A stretch of 64,000 bases of DNA from Holophagales bacterium (GCA_016719485.1 JADJZB010000021.1:558001-622000); one strand, 5' to 3'. Shown: positions 56,150 to 64,000, counted from the stretch's first letter. Made by a program: numbers and translations. The notes: a model not told the origin generated them from the letters alone.

Positions 56150-56972
56150 GTGCTGCACCGCGTTCTCGCGACCTACGACGTCTGCATCTCGGCCGAGATC
56201 CACATGGACGGCGCCATGCCGCCGTTGAGCGCGGTCGGCGGCTCCGTCAGCACCCTTCAGTGGCTCGACGCCTGGTCGAAGAAGGCCCCTAAGGTCATGA
56301 TGGGCTCCCTCCAGGTCAACCCGCTCGGGATGGGACACGACACGGGGATCACGCGCCCGCACATCCTGGTCAGCATTCCGCCGACGCCGTGGATGAGCGT
56401 GGCGGCGAGCGCGAAGGCGACCCTCACGAGCTCGTGCAAGCCGATGTTCAGCGCCCACAAGACGCAGGCCGGCTGCGGCCTGCCGGACGGGAGGCGAGTC
56501 TCTTCCCGTGACCGCGGAGCCGATTCCGTTCGTGGGGATCCTGATCGGGACGGTCTGCGGGGGCCCGGTGAACACGCCCGCTTCGTTCACCGTGCCGCTC
56601 ATTCCGACCCAGCTCTCCGTCTACACGGGAATGACCTGGGGAGACATCATCGCCGGCGTGATCAACATCGTCGTCGACATGGCCGTGTCGGCCGCCATCG
56701 GGGCGCTCGGGGGCGCCCTCGGCGGCGGGAAGGTCGCTCAGCAGGTCATCTCCGTGATCGTCCCGGTCGTGGGCGCCGTCGGGAAGGGGGTCGGGCTCAA
56801 CCTCGACGTCTCGATCGACAACCCGGGACGGATCGTGCAGGAGGCCGTCGACGGAGACGGCATCGGCTCGGACGCGCGACCGGCGATCCGCGTCTTCGGC
56901 TTCGGGGTCCAGGGGACCGGCTCGAAGGGTGGCCCGACGACGGGCGCCCAGCCCGTAGGGCCGTGGAGCTGA
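56150..56972 (+). CDS. PAAR-like protein with hydrophobic stretch (frameshifted)
   Basis: About 274 residues, with one frame break near 56490 that joins AGCGLPDG to ESLPVTAEPIPFVGILIG. The N-terminal part (GSLQVNPLGMGHDTGITRPH, then VSIPPTPWMSV) and the Cys-rich mid part resemble PAAR-like spike-tip domains. It is followed by a long Gly/Ala hydrophobic segment (GVINIVVDMAVSAAIGALGG, then VISVIVPVVGAVGKGVG) that could cross a membrane. A pore-forming or membrane-targeted effector is possible; so is a plain spike cap. It lies between two DUF2169 genes. Confidence 0.65.
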
Positions 56973-56974
56973 GG

Positions 56975-58105
56975 ATGGCCGGCGACACCACCGCCCTCCT
57001 CGCCCACCCACAGGGGATCGCCGTCACCGCGAAGCGGACCTATCGCCTCGTCGCGGCGGGGCGATGCGTCCTCGCGGACGAGCAGGAGCCGATCGTGCCG
57101 GAGCTCGTCGCCGACGACGGGCTCCTCGTGGCCGACACCGACCTACTCTCGTTCAAGCCGGGGACCGACGTCGTCGTCACCGCGATGGCCCACGCGCCGG
57201 GCGGTCGGACGGTGACGGAGATGAGCGCTGGGGTCACGGCCGCGGGCCGTGCGGTCACCCTTCGCGTCGTCGGAAAGCGCAGGGTCGTCAGGCGAAGCGG
57301 CTCCTGGGGATTCTCCGACCCCGAGCCGTTCACGAAGGCCCCGCTCGGATGGCGCGAGGCGTACGGTGGCATCGACGCCGTCGCGCGCGAGCGGCTCGAC
57401 GCGGCGGTCCTCGCGCCGCTCCAGAAGTACACGACGTACGACCTCAAGTTCGCCACGGCGGCGGCCTACCCGAGGAACCCCGTGGGGAAGGGATACGTCC
57501 TCGAGGACAGGCCCGACGTCGAGGGGCTCGACCTTCCCACCGTCGAGGACCCCGAAGACCTGCTCTCGCCGGGGCGCCTCTTCGTGGGCCACCCGGACTC
57601 GTGGTCGCGACAGCCGCTACCGGTCGGCCTGTCCTGGGTGAACTACGGCTGGTTCCCGCGGTCGGCGTTCATGGGGCTGCCGCAGGTGAAGCTCCCGCCG
57701 GGAGAGTCGCCGGCAAGCGCGCGGCTGAAGGAAGTCGAGCGCGGCTGGGCCCCGGCCGACGTCCTGGTCGGACGCCCCTTCGAGGCCAGGTACCACGTGA
57801 AGGCAGGAAACGGCGCAACGCCCCCGCTGGTCTTTCCGACGCACCTCACGGGACGGGAAGAGATCTCGCTGACGAACCTCGATCCGAGAGACGCGCAGTT
57901 GACCTTCCAGCTCCCGGGCGAGAAGCCGCACATCGCGATTCGCCCGCTCGGGGAGGGTGAGCGTGAAGCGCCCGCGAAGCTGATGTCGGTTCTCGTCGAC
58001 GTCCCGAATCGATGCGTCTCGCTCGTCTGGGCCGGCGTCGTCCTGCCGAAGCTCCCGCACGCGCCGGCACACGGACCGAAGGTGGGGTTCCGGGTCGACT
58101 GGTGA
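56975..58105 (+). CDS. DUF2169 family type VI accessory protein
   Basis: A 376-residue intact DUF2169 protein, divergent from the other two. Visible: AKRTYRLVAAGRCVLADEQE, LSFKPGTDVVVTAMAHAPGG, WREAYGGID, NPVGKGYVLED, DLPTVEDPEDLLSPGRL and a C-terminal LVWAGVVLPKLPHAP. The ATG at 56975 follows a GGAG. It is the last gene of the type VI cargo region and converges on the RelA/SpoT gene. Confidence 0.85.
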   Translation: MAGDTTALLAHPQGIAVTAKRTYRLVAAGRCVLADEQEPIVPELVADDGLLVADTDLLSFKPGTDVVVTAMAHAPGGRTVTEMSAGVTAAGRAVTLRVVGKRRVVRRSGSWGFSDPEPFTKAPLGWREAYGGIDAVARERLDAAVLAPLQKYTTYDLKFATAAAYPRNPVGKGYVLEDRPDVEGLDLPTVEDPEDLLSPGRLFVGHPDSWSRQPLPVGLSWVNYGWFPRSAFMGLPQVKLPPGESPASARLKEVERGWAPADVLVGRPFEARYHVKAGNGATPPLVFPTHLTGREEISLTNLDPRDAQLTFQLPGEKPHIAIRPLGEGEREAPAKLMSVLVDVPNRCVSLVWAGVVLPKLPHAPAHGPKVGFRVDW

Positions 58106-58122
58106 GGGACGCCCGTGGCCTG

Positions 58123-58140
58123 GCCGGGGGCGCCCCCGGC
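58123..58140. terminator. 18-bp perfect palindrome between convergent genes
   Basis: GCCGGGGGCGCCCCCGGC lies 18 bp past the DUF2169 stop and 3 bp from the RelA/SpoT stop. A hairpin of this strength between convergent genes probably ends both transcripts, although there is no T run. Confidence 0.4.
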
Positions 58141-58142
58141 GC

Positions 58143-59699
58143 TCAGCTGCCGATGCCGCGACGGCGAAGAGCGTCGGACAGGCTGAGGAGAACGCCTGAC
58201 GGGGCGTCGTCCTCGGAGGTGTCGGTGTCGACGGTCCCGTCCTTCTTGTACTTCCAGTGTGCCGCGCCGCCCCCTTCGGCCTGCGCGTGCATCGCCACGG
58301 TCCGGATCTGCACCTCGTAGACCAGGCCGCCCGGAGCCCGGATGCAGGTGTGGAGACTCTGGTAGCCGTTTTCCTTCGGCTCGGCGATGTAGTCCTTGAA
58401 TCGCAGGAGCAGCGCTTCGAACCGGTGGTGGAGCGCCGAGAGCGCCATGTAGCACTCCTCCTCGGACTCCAGGAGGATCCGGAACGCGAAGATGTCGTGG
58501 ATCTGCTCGATCGCGAGACCCTTGGACTTCATCTTTCGCCAGATGCCGGCGAGGTGCTTGATGCGGTGCTGCAGCGCGCGCGGCTTGACGCCCGCGTCGG
58601 CGAGAGCCGACTTGAGCTCGGCCTCCCGGTCCCTGATCCACTTCCTGCGCGACGAGGTGAGGCCGGCCGCCCGCCGGCTCACGTCGGCGTAGGCGTCGGG
58701 CTCGAGGATCCGGAACGCCGCGTCCTCGAGACGCGACTTGAGCGGGCTTTCCCCGAGGCGCTGCGCCTCGTGGACGTCCCTCTCCCAGACCTCGTACGCC
58801 GCGGCGCGTGCGGCTGCGTCGGAAGGCTCTCGCGTCTCGAGGAAACGGCAGCGCGCCACGAGGTACCGGCGGAGGATCCTCTTCCGGAAGGCCTCTTCCT
58901 GCAGCGAAGCGCCCGGCACGGCCCGCTCGGCGTCCCTGCGCTCCACGGGCGCAGCCGTCGGCACCGGGCGCAGGCCCGCGAACGTCCGCCGCTCGGCCTC
59001 GACGAGCCGCCGAACGGTCTCCTCCAGCTGGGTCCCGAGGTTGCGGAATCGATAGGCGAGCCAGCGCATCTCCCACGCGCCCCGGGGGATCTCGAGTCCG
59101 CTCCAGTACCCCTGCTCCATCTGCTTGACCCCTTCGAGGAGGCGGCGCAGGGGCCGCTCGATCAGGAAGACGTAGGCGAGGTAGAGGGAGACGAGGATGC
59201 ACAGCGCCGCGACGCCCAGCGAGAGGAGCCATTGCCTCCAGCGGCGCGCCGCCATGTCGCGGAAGCGGGTCTCGTCCTGCCAGATCTCCAGCGCGCCCTG
59301 CTGCCCTGGCAGGAGACGGGAGCGGACCGGCACGCGTGCGGTGAGAGCGTCTTTCGGTGGCTTCGGTGCCGGCCCGGTGAGGGGCGTGGCGACGACGTTG
59401 CCCGTCGCATCGAGGAGGAGGACCCTCACGCTGCCGTGCCCGCGTGTGAAGTGCGCCACCTGGAAGTGGGAGAGGCGGGACTGGACGGTCGCCAGGTCGG
59501 GGGCCTCCTCGACGTCGGCGGCGAGCGGTGCCAGCGTCTGCTCGAGGAGGAGGCGGCGGTCCTCGCCGCCCCGCTCGATCTCGCGTTTCTGGACGACTCC
59601 CGTCAGGACGCCCAGGACGAGCGTCACGATGACGGAGGTGGTCAGGCCCAGTCGCCATCCGAGCGGCACGCCCCGGGCAGGTACGCCGGAAAGGCTCAA
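58143..59699 (-). CDS. Membrane-anchored HAMP-RelA/SpoT (p)ppGpp synthetase
   Basis: A 518-residue protein laid out like a sensor: membrane helix at 15-36, a periplasmic domain at about 37-155, a second helix at 157-180, a HAMP-like linker at about 181-235, a helical connector, and a RelA/SpoT synthetase at about 375-485. Synthetase landmarks match RelA: HRIKHLAGIWRKMKSKG (ATP-binding Arg/Lys), IHDIFAFRIL (Asp402), FKDYIAEPKENGYQSLHT (GTP loop), YEVQIRTVAMHAQAEG (Glu462) and AAHWKYKK. There is no HD hydrolase domain and no TGS or ACT domain. It probably makes the alarmone in response to an envelope signal. The TTG start at 59699 follows GAGG; a later GTG at 59669 is possible. Confidence 0.85.
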   Translation of the reverse strand: MSLSGVPARGVPLGWRLGLTTSVIVTLVLGVLTGVVQKREIERGGEDRRLLLEQTLAPLAADVEEAPDLATVQSRLSHFQVAHFTRGHGSVRVLLLDATGNVVATPLTGPAPKPPKDALTARVPVRSRLLPGQQGALEIWQDETRFRDMAARRWRQWLLSLGVAALCILVSLYLAYVFLIERPLRRLLEGVKQMEQGYWSGLEIPRGAWEMRWLAYRFRNLGTQLEETVRRLVEAERRTFAGLRPVPTAAPVERRDAERAVPGASLQEEAFRKRILRRYLVARCRFLETREPSDAAARAAAYEVWERDVHEAQRLGESPLKSRLEDAAFRILEPDAYADVSRRAAGLTSSRRKWIRDREAELKSALADAGVKPRALQHRIKHLAGIWRKMKSKGLAIEQIHDIFAFRILLESEEECYMALSALHHRFEALLLRFKDYIAEPKENGYQSLHTCIRAPGGLVYEVQIRTVAMHAQAEGGGAAHWKYKKDGTVDTDTSEDDAPSGVLLSLSDALRRRGIGS

Positions 59700-59778
59700 A
59701 TCGACCTCGTCACGGCAAGGACCGTGCCCCTGATTCTCTCGTCCGCGCGAGGCCCCGGCAAGCGAAACCGGGCGAACC

Positions 59779-60669
59779 TCAAACGGGCAGAAGACCGGCC
59801 TCGTCGAGGATGTGACGGACCTCTGCGCGTGCGGAGGCGGCGAGCGGCAGCAGAGGGCGGCGCGGGACTCCGGCGGGCCGCCCGAGGAGCTCCAGGGCGG
59901 CCTTCAGGCCGGGCACGCCATGCTGGCTCGTCACGGCGCGGGCGATGGGAAGGAGGCGGAGGTGGAGCTGGCGCGCTTCGTCGAGGCGTCCCGCCAGGAA
60001 GGCCTCGCGGATCGCCACGCACTCGCGAGGCGCCACGTTCGCGGCGGCGAGGACCGCGCCGGCCGCGCCGACGGCGTAGCCCGGGAGCGCGGCCCCGTAG
60101 TTGCCCGAGAAGACCGAGAACGGCTTCCCGTGCGGCGCGAGCCGGACGAGCTCGGCGAGCTGGCCGATGTCGCCGGAGCTGTCCTTCACGCCCGACACGT
60201 TCGGGTGCGCCGCGAGGCGCGCGATGACGGTCGGTGCGGCGTTGACGCCGGTGTTCGCCGGGACGTTGTAGAAGAGGACCGGGACGGGGGAGACCCCGGC
60301 GACCGCCTCGAAGTGAGCGGCGAGCGCGTCGGCCGACATGGAGCCCTTGAAGAAGAACGGGGTCACGACGAGAGCGGCGTCGGCGCCGGCCCCCGCCGCC
60401 CGCTTCGTCGCCTCGATCGTGGCGCGTGTCGAGAGCCGCCCGGTGCCGGCGAGGAGCGTCATCCCCGGCGCCGCCGCGCCGCGCACCGTCCTCACGACGC
60501 TCTCGGCCTCCTCCTCGTCGACGTGCACGGCCTCGCCGTTCGACCCGAGCGCGAGGAACCCGGCGAGCCCGGTCCCGTTCAGCCCCTCGACGAGCGCGGC
60601 CAGCAGCCCGAGGTCGAGGCCCCCGTCCTCGCGGAACGGGGTCGGCAGAGGAGGAAAGATCCCATCCAT
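59779..60669 (-). CDS. DapA-family aldolase (4-hydroxy-2-oxoglutarate aldolase-like)
   Basis: A 296-residue class I (Schiff base) aldolase/lyase. Visible: GSNGEAVHV (substrate loop), LAGTGRLSTRATIE, VLFYNVPANTGVN with the catalytic Tyr, and SGVKDSSGD with the Schiff-base Lys. The GSNGEAVHVDEEE loop is closer to HOGA-type aldolases than to true DapA. The reaction would cleave 4-hydroxy-2-oxoglutarate into pyruvate and glyoxylate, or a related 2-oxo acid. The ATG at 60669 is next to the palindromic repeat. Not near other lysine or proline genes, so the pathway is uncertain. Confidence 0.85.
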   Translation of the reverse strand: MDGIFPPLPTPFREDGGLDLGLLAALVEGLNGTGLAGFLALGSNGEAVHVDEEEAESVVRTVRGAAAPGMTLLAGTGRLSTRATIEATKRAAGAGADAALVVTPFFFKGSMSADALAAHFEAVAGVSPVPVLFYNVPANTGVNAAPTVIARLAAHPNVSGVKDSSGDIGQLAELVRLAPHGKPFSVFSGNYGAALPGYAVGAAGAVLAAANVAPRECVAIREAFLAGRLDEARQLHLRLLPIARAVTSQHGVPGLKAALELLGRPAGVPRRPLLPLAASARAEVRHILDEAGLLPV

Positions 60670-60680
60670 GACGGGATGAT

Positions 60681-60750
60681 ATGGGGGTCAGGTCTTGATT
60701 TTCTACTCTAGCCGTGCCCGGAATTGAAAATCAAGACCTGCCCCCCCCAT
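60681..60750. repeat. REP-like palindromic element
   Basis: Arms CAGGTCTTGATTTTC (60689-60703) and its exact reverse complement (60726-60740) enclose a 22-base loop, and the outer ATGGGGG / CCCCCCCAT extends the stem. Elements with this GGTCTTGATTTT core are known from several phyla, where REP-associated tyrosine transposases mobilise them. No transposase is in the window. Confidence 0.7.
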
Positions 60751-60812
60751 TCCTGGTTCCGTGCCCGGGGCGTTGGTTGACGTCGTCGGGGCTTCGAGCG
60801 GAATCTCGCGGC

Positions 60813-61193
60813 ATGAGAATCGTCGAGACGCCGCACGCACCCCACCCTGCCGGCCACTACTCGCAGGCCGTCGTCCACGGCGGCCTCGTCTTCGTTGCGG
60901 GGCAGCTTCCTCACGACGTCGCCAGTCCGGGCCGTGCTCCGGGCGGCGCGGAAGAGCAGACGGAACGGGCACTGGGCAACGTCGAGGCGATCCTCGAGGC
61001 AGCGGGGAGCGGCCTCGAACGGCTCCTCTCCGTCACGCTCTACGTCACCGACATCTCGCTCTGGCCGCACGTGAACGCGGCCTACGCCAGGGTCCTCGGG
61101 GCGCACCGTCCGGCGCGCGCCGTCGTCCCCGTCAAGGAGCTCCACCACGGGTACCTCGTCGAGGTGCAGGCCGTGGCGGCGCTTCGGGAGTAG
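60813..61193 (+). CDS. RidA family reactive-imine deaminase
   Basis: A 126-residue member of the RidA (YjgF/UK114) family, trimeric enzymes that hydrolyse reactive enamines and imines released by PLP enzymes. Visible: YSQAVVHGGLVFVAGQLP, ERALGNVEAILEAAGSG, VTLYVTDISLWPHVNAAYA and HRPARAVVPV, with the substrate-binding Arg. The ATG at 60813 starts inside GGCATGAG without a strong ribosome site. It is followed 10 bp later by the EamA transporter, so the two may form an operon. Confidence 0.92.
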   Translation: MRIVETPHAPHPAGHYSQAVVHGGLVFVAGQLPHDVASPGRAPGGAEEQTERALGNVEAILEAAGSGLERLLSVTLYVTDISLWPHVNAAYARVLGAHRPARAVVPVKELHHGYLVEVQAVAALRE

Positions 61194-61203
61194 GACGGCG
61201 CCC

Positions 61204-62085
61204 TTGCCGGGAACCGCCCCGCGCTCGAACGTTCTGGCCTGGATCGCCTACGCGGTCTGCGCGATCGTCTGGGGGAGCACGTACTTCGCCATCGCCGTCG
61301 CGCTCGAGTCGTTCCCGCCCTACGGGATGGTTGCGGTCCGTTTCGGCGTCGCCTCGGTCCTCACCCTGGGGGTCGCGCGCCTGTTCCGGGAGCCGTGGCC
61401 AGCGCGAAAGGAGCTGCCGCACCTGGCCCTCGTCGGCGTCCTCCTCCTCGGCATCTGCAACGCTCTCATCGTCTGGTCGGAAACGCGGGTCACGTCGGGC
61501 GTCGCGGCGGTCCTGGCCGCGCTCACGCCCGCCTGGTTCGGCATTCTGACGGCCCGGACGGAGCCCCTCGGCGCTCGTGGGTGGATCGGGACCGGCCTCG
61601 GCCTCGCGGGAGTGGTCCTTCTCGTCGGACCGGGAACGAGCGGCGGAGTCGACCTCGTCGGCGTCGCGGCGATCCTCCTCGCGACCTTTCTCTGGGCGGT
61701 CGGAACGCTCCATCACCGGAAGTACGTGAGGGGAGGAGGCGCCCTGACGAACGCGGGCCTCGAGATGCTCGCCGCAGCCATTTTCGGAGCGATCCTCGCG
61801 CCGTTCGGAGGGGGCTTCGTGAGCGGGGCCGTCACGCCGAAGGCGCTCCTGGCCATCGGATACCTTGCCGTCTTCGGTTCCTGCCTCGCCTACACGGCCC
61901 ACCTCTATCTGACGAAAACCTGGAGCCCTGCTCGCGCGGGGACTTACGCCTACCTCAATCCCGTCATCGCCGTCCTGCTCGGGGCGGCCTTTCTCGGAGA
62001 GGCTTTCAACGCTCGAATGGCGCTCGGGATGGCCGTCGTCCTGGTGGGCGTCGCCCTCGTCCAGTACCGGTCCCAGCGAGGCTGA
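61204..62085 (+). CDS. EamA (DMT) family transporter
   Basis: A 293-residue inner-membrane protein with about ten helices in two EamA repeats. Repeat one: WIAYAVCAIVWGSTYFAIAV and ETRVTSGVAAVLAALTPAWFG; repeat two begins near VGVAAILLATFLWAVGTLHH and has ARAGTYAYLNPVIAVLLGAA. Such exporters move amino acids, metabolites or drugs; the substrate is unknown. The TTG start at 61204 follows GGGAGTAGGA, 10 bp after the RidA stop. Confidence 0.9.
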   Translation: MPGTAPRSNVLAWIAYAVCAIVWGSTYFAIAVALESFPPYGMVAVRFGVASVLTLGVARLFREPWPARKELPHLALVGVLLLGICNALIVWSETRVTSGVAAVLAALTPAWFGILTARTEPLGARGWIGTGLGLAGVVLLVGPGTSGGVDLVGVAAILLATFLWAVGTLHHRKYVRGGGALTNAGLEMLAAAIFGAILAPFGGGFVSGAVTPKALLAIGYLAVFGSCLAYTAHLYLTKTWSPARAGTYAYLNPVIAVLLGAAFLGEAFNARMALGMAVVLVGVALVQYRSQRG

Positions 62086-62212
62086 AGCCGCCCGTCCGGG
62101 CTGTCGGATCCTCTCGCGAGGCGTCCCGCCGCGCGCCTTCAGCAACGGGACCCGCAGCCTCGCAGGTTTGATTCGAGGCCAGGGCGGGTCCATCCTCCCA
62201 GCTGGGGGAATC

Positions 62213-62224
62213 CCTTCCGGAAGG
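62213..62224. promoter_or_regulatory. 12-bp perfect palindrome before the leader ORF
   Basis: CCTTCCGGAAGG is perfectly symmetric and ends 7 bases before the leader ATG, overlapping its ribosome site region. A regulator bound here, or a hairpin, could control translation of the leader and protease. Confidence 0.4.
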
Positions 62225-62231
62225 TGGAGCC

Positions 62232-62285
62232 ATGCCCGTCGATATCCTCGTCCTGAACGGCCACGCGTGTCGGGTGCAGGCGTGA
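62232..62285 (+). CDS. 17-residue leader peptide upstream of the protease
   Basis: ATG at 62232 behind GGTGGAG begins MPVDILVLNGHACRVQA and stops with a TGA that shares two bases with the GTG start of the protease (GTGA). The ribosome site here is better than any site in front of the protease GTG, so ribosomes finishing the leader probably reinitiate on the protease. It could instead be the true start of the protease if a base is wrong. Confidence 0.5.
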   Translation: MPVDILVLNGHACRVQA

Positions 62286-64000
62286 AGCGGTTCACGCTTC
62301 CCGCTTTCGCCCTCCTCCTCGCGTCGCCTTTCCTCCTCGCCAGCGAGCCGCAGACCGATCCTCGCCAGTGGATGATCGAGCTGGACGGGGAGCCTGCCGT
62401 CGAGAGCTGGCTCAGGGCGGGCGCAGCGGGACGTAAGGCTGCGCTCGGCGCGTCGGTGGCCCGGGTCGCGGAGCTGGAGAGCGTCCAGCTCCGGGTCGAG
62501 GAGCTGCTGGCGGCCCCGGAAATCGGCGCCCGCGTTCAGTACCGGACGCAAAGAGTCTTCAACGGTATCGCGGTCTTCCTCGACCCGTCCCGGGTCGACG
62601 CGATTCGCGCCCTGCCCGGCGTGAAGGCGGTGAGACCCCTCGTTCTCCATTCTCCGGCCAACTCCACGAGCGTGCCCTTCCTCGGCGTGCCGCAGCAGGT
62701 GTGGCAGGCGTACGGAAACACGGGCGAGGGCGTGAAGGTCGGGATCATCGACAGCGGCCTCGACTACCAGCACGCTATGTTCGGCGGGAACGGTGCGGAG
62801 GCCGACTACAGGGCCAACGACCGGACGGTGGCCCCCGACGCGTACTTTCCCACCGCGCGTGTCGTCGGCGGGTACGATTTCGCCGGCGACGCCTACGGCT
62901 CCGGCGGCGCGGCGAGGCCCGACCCCGATCCGATGGACTGCGACGGGCACGGGAGCCACGTGTCGGGCACCGTCGGCGGTTCGGGCGTGAAGGACGACGG
63001 CACGACCTTCCCGGGGCCCTACGACGGCAACGTCCCGTTCTCGTCCCTGCGCATCGGCCCGGGAGTCGCTCCCAGGGCGAGCCTCTACGCGCTGCGCGTC
63101 TTCGGCTGCTCGGGATCGACGGGCCTCGTGACGCAGGCCCTCGAGTGGGCAGTCGACCCGAACAAGGACGGGGACTTCTCCGACAGGCTGGACGTCGTCA
63201 ACATGTCGCTCGGCTCCGAGTTCGGGGAGAGGGACGACGCGAGCGCGCTGGCGACGGACAACGCCGCCCGTGCCGGAGTCGTGGTCGTCTGCTCGGCGGG
63301 GAACAGCGGCGACACTTACTTCGTCACGGGAAGCCCGGGGTCCTCGGACTTCGCGATCTCGGTCGCAGCATCGGTCGACTCCGGAATCACGGCCGGCTCG
63401 CTCCGGGTCCTTCAGCCCTCGTCCGTCGCGGGTCTCGTCGAAGCGGGGACGGCCGCCTTCGGGGGCACGCCCCCGGGCGGCGGGACTGTCGGATCCCTCA
63501 TCCCGGCCACTCCGGCGGATGCCTGCGCGACGATCACGAACGGGCCCGCTCTGAGCGGGAAGGTCGCCCTGATCAACCGGGGCGACTGCACCTTCGTCGA
63601 CAAGGTCAAGCGGGCACAGGCCGCAGGCGCCGTCGCGGTCGTCATCGCCAACAACGCCGAGGGGACCCTGAACATGGGCGGAACCGACGCGACTGTGACG
63701 ATCCCGTCGGTCCTGATCTCCCTCTCCGACGCCAACGAGCTGAAGGCCCAGCTCGTGAGCGACGTCGTCGTCGCACTCTTCCCGGGGTCCGACACCCTCG
63801 CCTCCTTCTCGTCCCGGGGACCGCGGCGGGAGAGCGTCCCGGCCGGGCCCAAGCCCGACATCGCGGGACCGGGCGCGTCGATCACCTCCGTCCAGACGGG
63901 CGTGACGTTCTCCGACAGGCACGGGCTTCGAGTTCACCGGCGGGAGCCCGTCCGCGACCTTGTCGGGAACGTCGATGGCCGCGCCGCACCTGGCGGGGGT
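62282..64000 (+). CDS. Subtilisin-like (S8) secreted serine protease with PA domain (partial)
   Basis: A secreted protease, running off the right edge. Signal peptide KRFTLPAFALLLASPFLLAS; an I9-like propeptide (WMIELDGEPAVESWLRAGAA); then the catalytic domain with Asp in KVGIIDSGLDYQH, His in CDGHGSHVSGTV and the oxyanion Asn in CSAGNSGDTY. A PA domain (VALINRGDCTFVDKVKRAQA) is inserted before the last catalytic block. The Ser motif GTSMAAPHLAG is present in the last 35 bases but in a different frame, because of a one-base shift near 63915. The GTG at 62282 overlaps the stop of a 17-codon leader. Similar proteases are common in Acidobacteriota and degrade external protein. Confidence 0.88.
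   Translation, partial: MKRFTLPAFALLLASPFLLASEPQTDPRQWMIELDGEPAVESWLRAGAAGRKAALGASVARVAELESVQLRVEELLAAPEIGARVQYRTQRVFNGIAVFLDPSRVDAIRALPGVKAVRPLVLHSPANSTSVPFLGVPQQVWQAYGNTGEGVKVGIIDSGLDYQHAMFGGNGAEADYRANDRTVAPDAYFPTARVVGGYDFAGDAYGSGGAARPDPDPMDCDGHGSHVSGTVGGSGVKDDGTTFPGPYDGNVPFSSLRIGPGVAPRASLYALRVFGCSGSTGLVTQALEWAVDPNKDGDFSDRLDVVNMSLGSEFGERDDASALATDNAARAGVVVVCSAGNSGDTYFVTGSPGSSDFAISVAASVDSGITAGSLRVLQPSSVAGLVEAGTAAFGGTPPGGGTVGSLIPATPADACATITNGPALSGKVALINRGDCTFVDKVKRAQAAGAVAVVIANNAEGTLNMGGTDATVTIPSVLISLSDANELKAQLVSDVVVALFPGSDTLASFSSRGPRRESVPAGPKPDIAGPGASITSVQTGVTFSDRHGLRVHRREPVRDLVGNVDGRAAPGGG

Overview
GC-rich bacterial chromosomal DNA carrying about 45 protein genes, with no RNA gene, CRISPR array or insertion sequence recognised. 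The gene types (Ser/Thr kinase fused to a TolB-like propeller, FG-GAP proteins with a C-terminal PCRVLDTR...ILDVNGYF domain, PilZ, ankyrin and DUF4097-like proteins, recurrent CTAGAAT boxes before starts) resemble Acidobacteriota of the Thermoanaerobaculia kind. That assignment is an inference from gene style, not from a marker gene.

1-25 kb is housekeeping and signalling: a partial GH13 glucanase, an M20 peptidase, an operon of protein kinase, small protein and radical SAM enzyme, a CoA-pyrophosphatase-like Nudix protein, a Sir2 / FHA-GAF-SpoIIE phosphatase / ABM operon, PilZ protein, exonuclease III, ankyrin proteins, an NmrA-like reductase, an FAD amine oxidase, a DUF883 protein, a DUF4097-like protein, an FG-GAP protein, an L,D-transpeptidase, and a two-component pair whose response regulator has a degenerate AAA+ domain.

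24.5-37.2 kb holds a porin and ammonium transporter, then an unusual island. A full-length dnaE2 (imuC) gene lies at 33.6-37.2 kb. Its 3' end recurs three more times in the same orientation: a 36-bp scrap, a 186-bp remnant and a 1.7-kb truncated copy. Two different VapBC-type toxin-antitoxin modules and one FG-GAP gene sit between the copies.

37.4-58.1 kb is a type VI secretion cargo region without core tss genes. Four vgrG genes with nearly the same N-terminal two-thirds each head a set of cargo genes: a PAAR protein with a HExxH metallopeptidase-like end, a DUF4150-metzincin protein with an exported partner, DUF2169 proteins, a ketoacyl-synthase-like protein lacking the catalytic Cys, DUF6484 and HEAT-repeat accessory proteins, and a PAAR-like protein with a hydrophobic stretch. 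Three of the four vgrG units share one promoter layout: GTGA-N6-TCAC (CRP/FNR-like), then TTGACC-18-TATATT.

58.1-64 kb has a membrane-anchored HAMP-RelA/SpoT synthetase, a DapA-family aldolase, a palindromic REP-like repeat, a RidA protein, an EamA transporter, and a partial subtilisin-like protease preceded by a 17-codon leader ORF. Many otherwise healthy genes carry single-base frameshifts, often in G or C runs. This looks more like read or assembly error than true decay, so several 'broken' genes here are probably intact in the organism.
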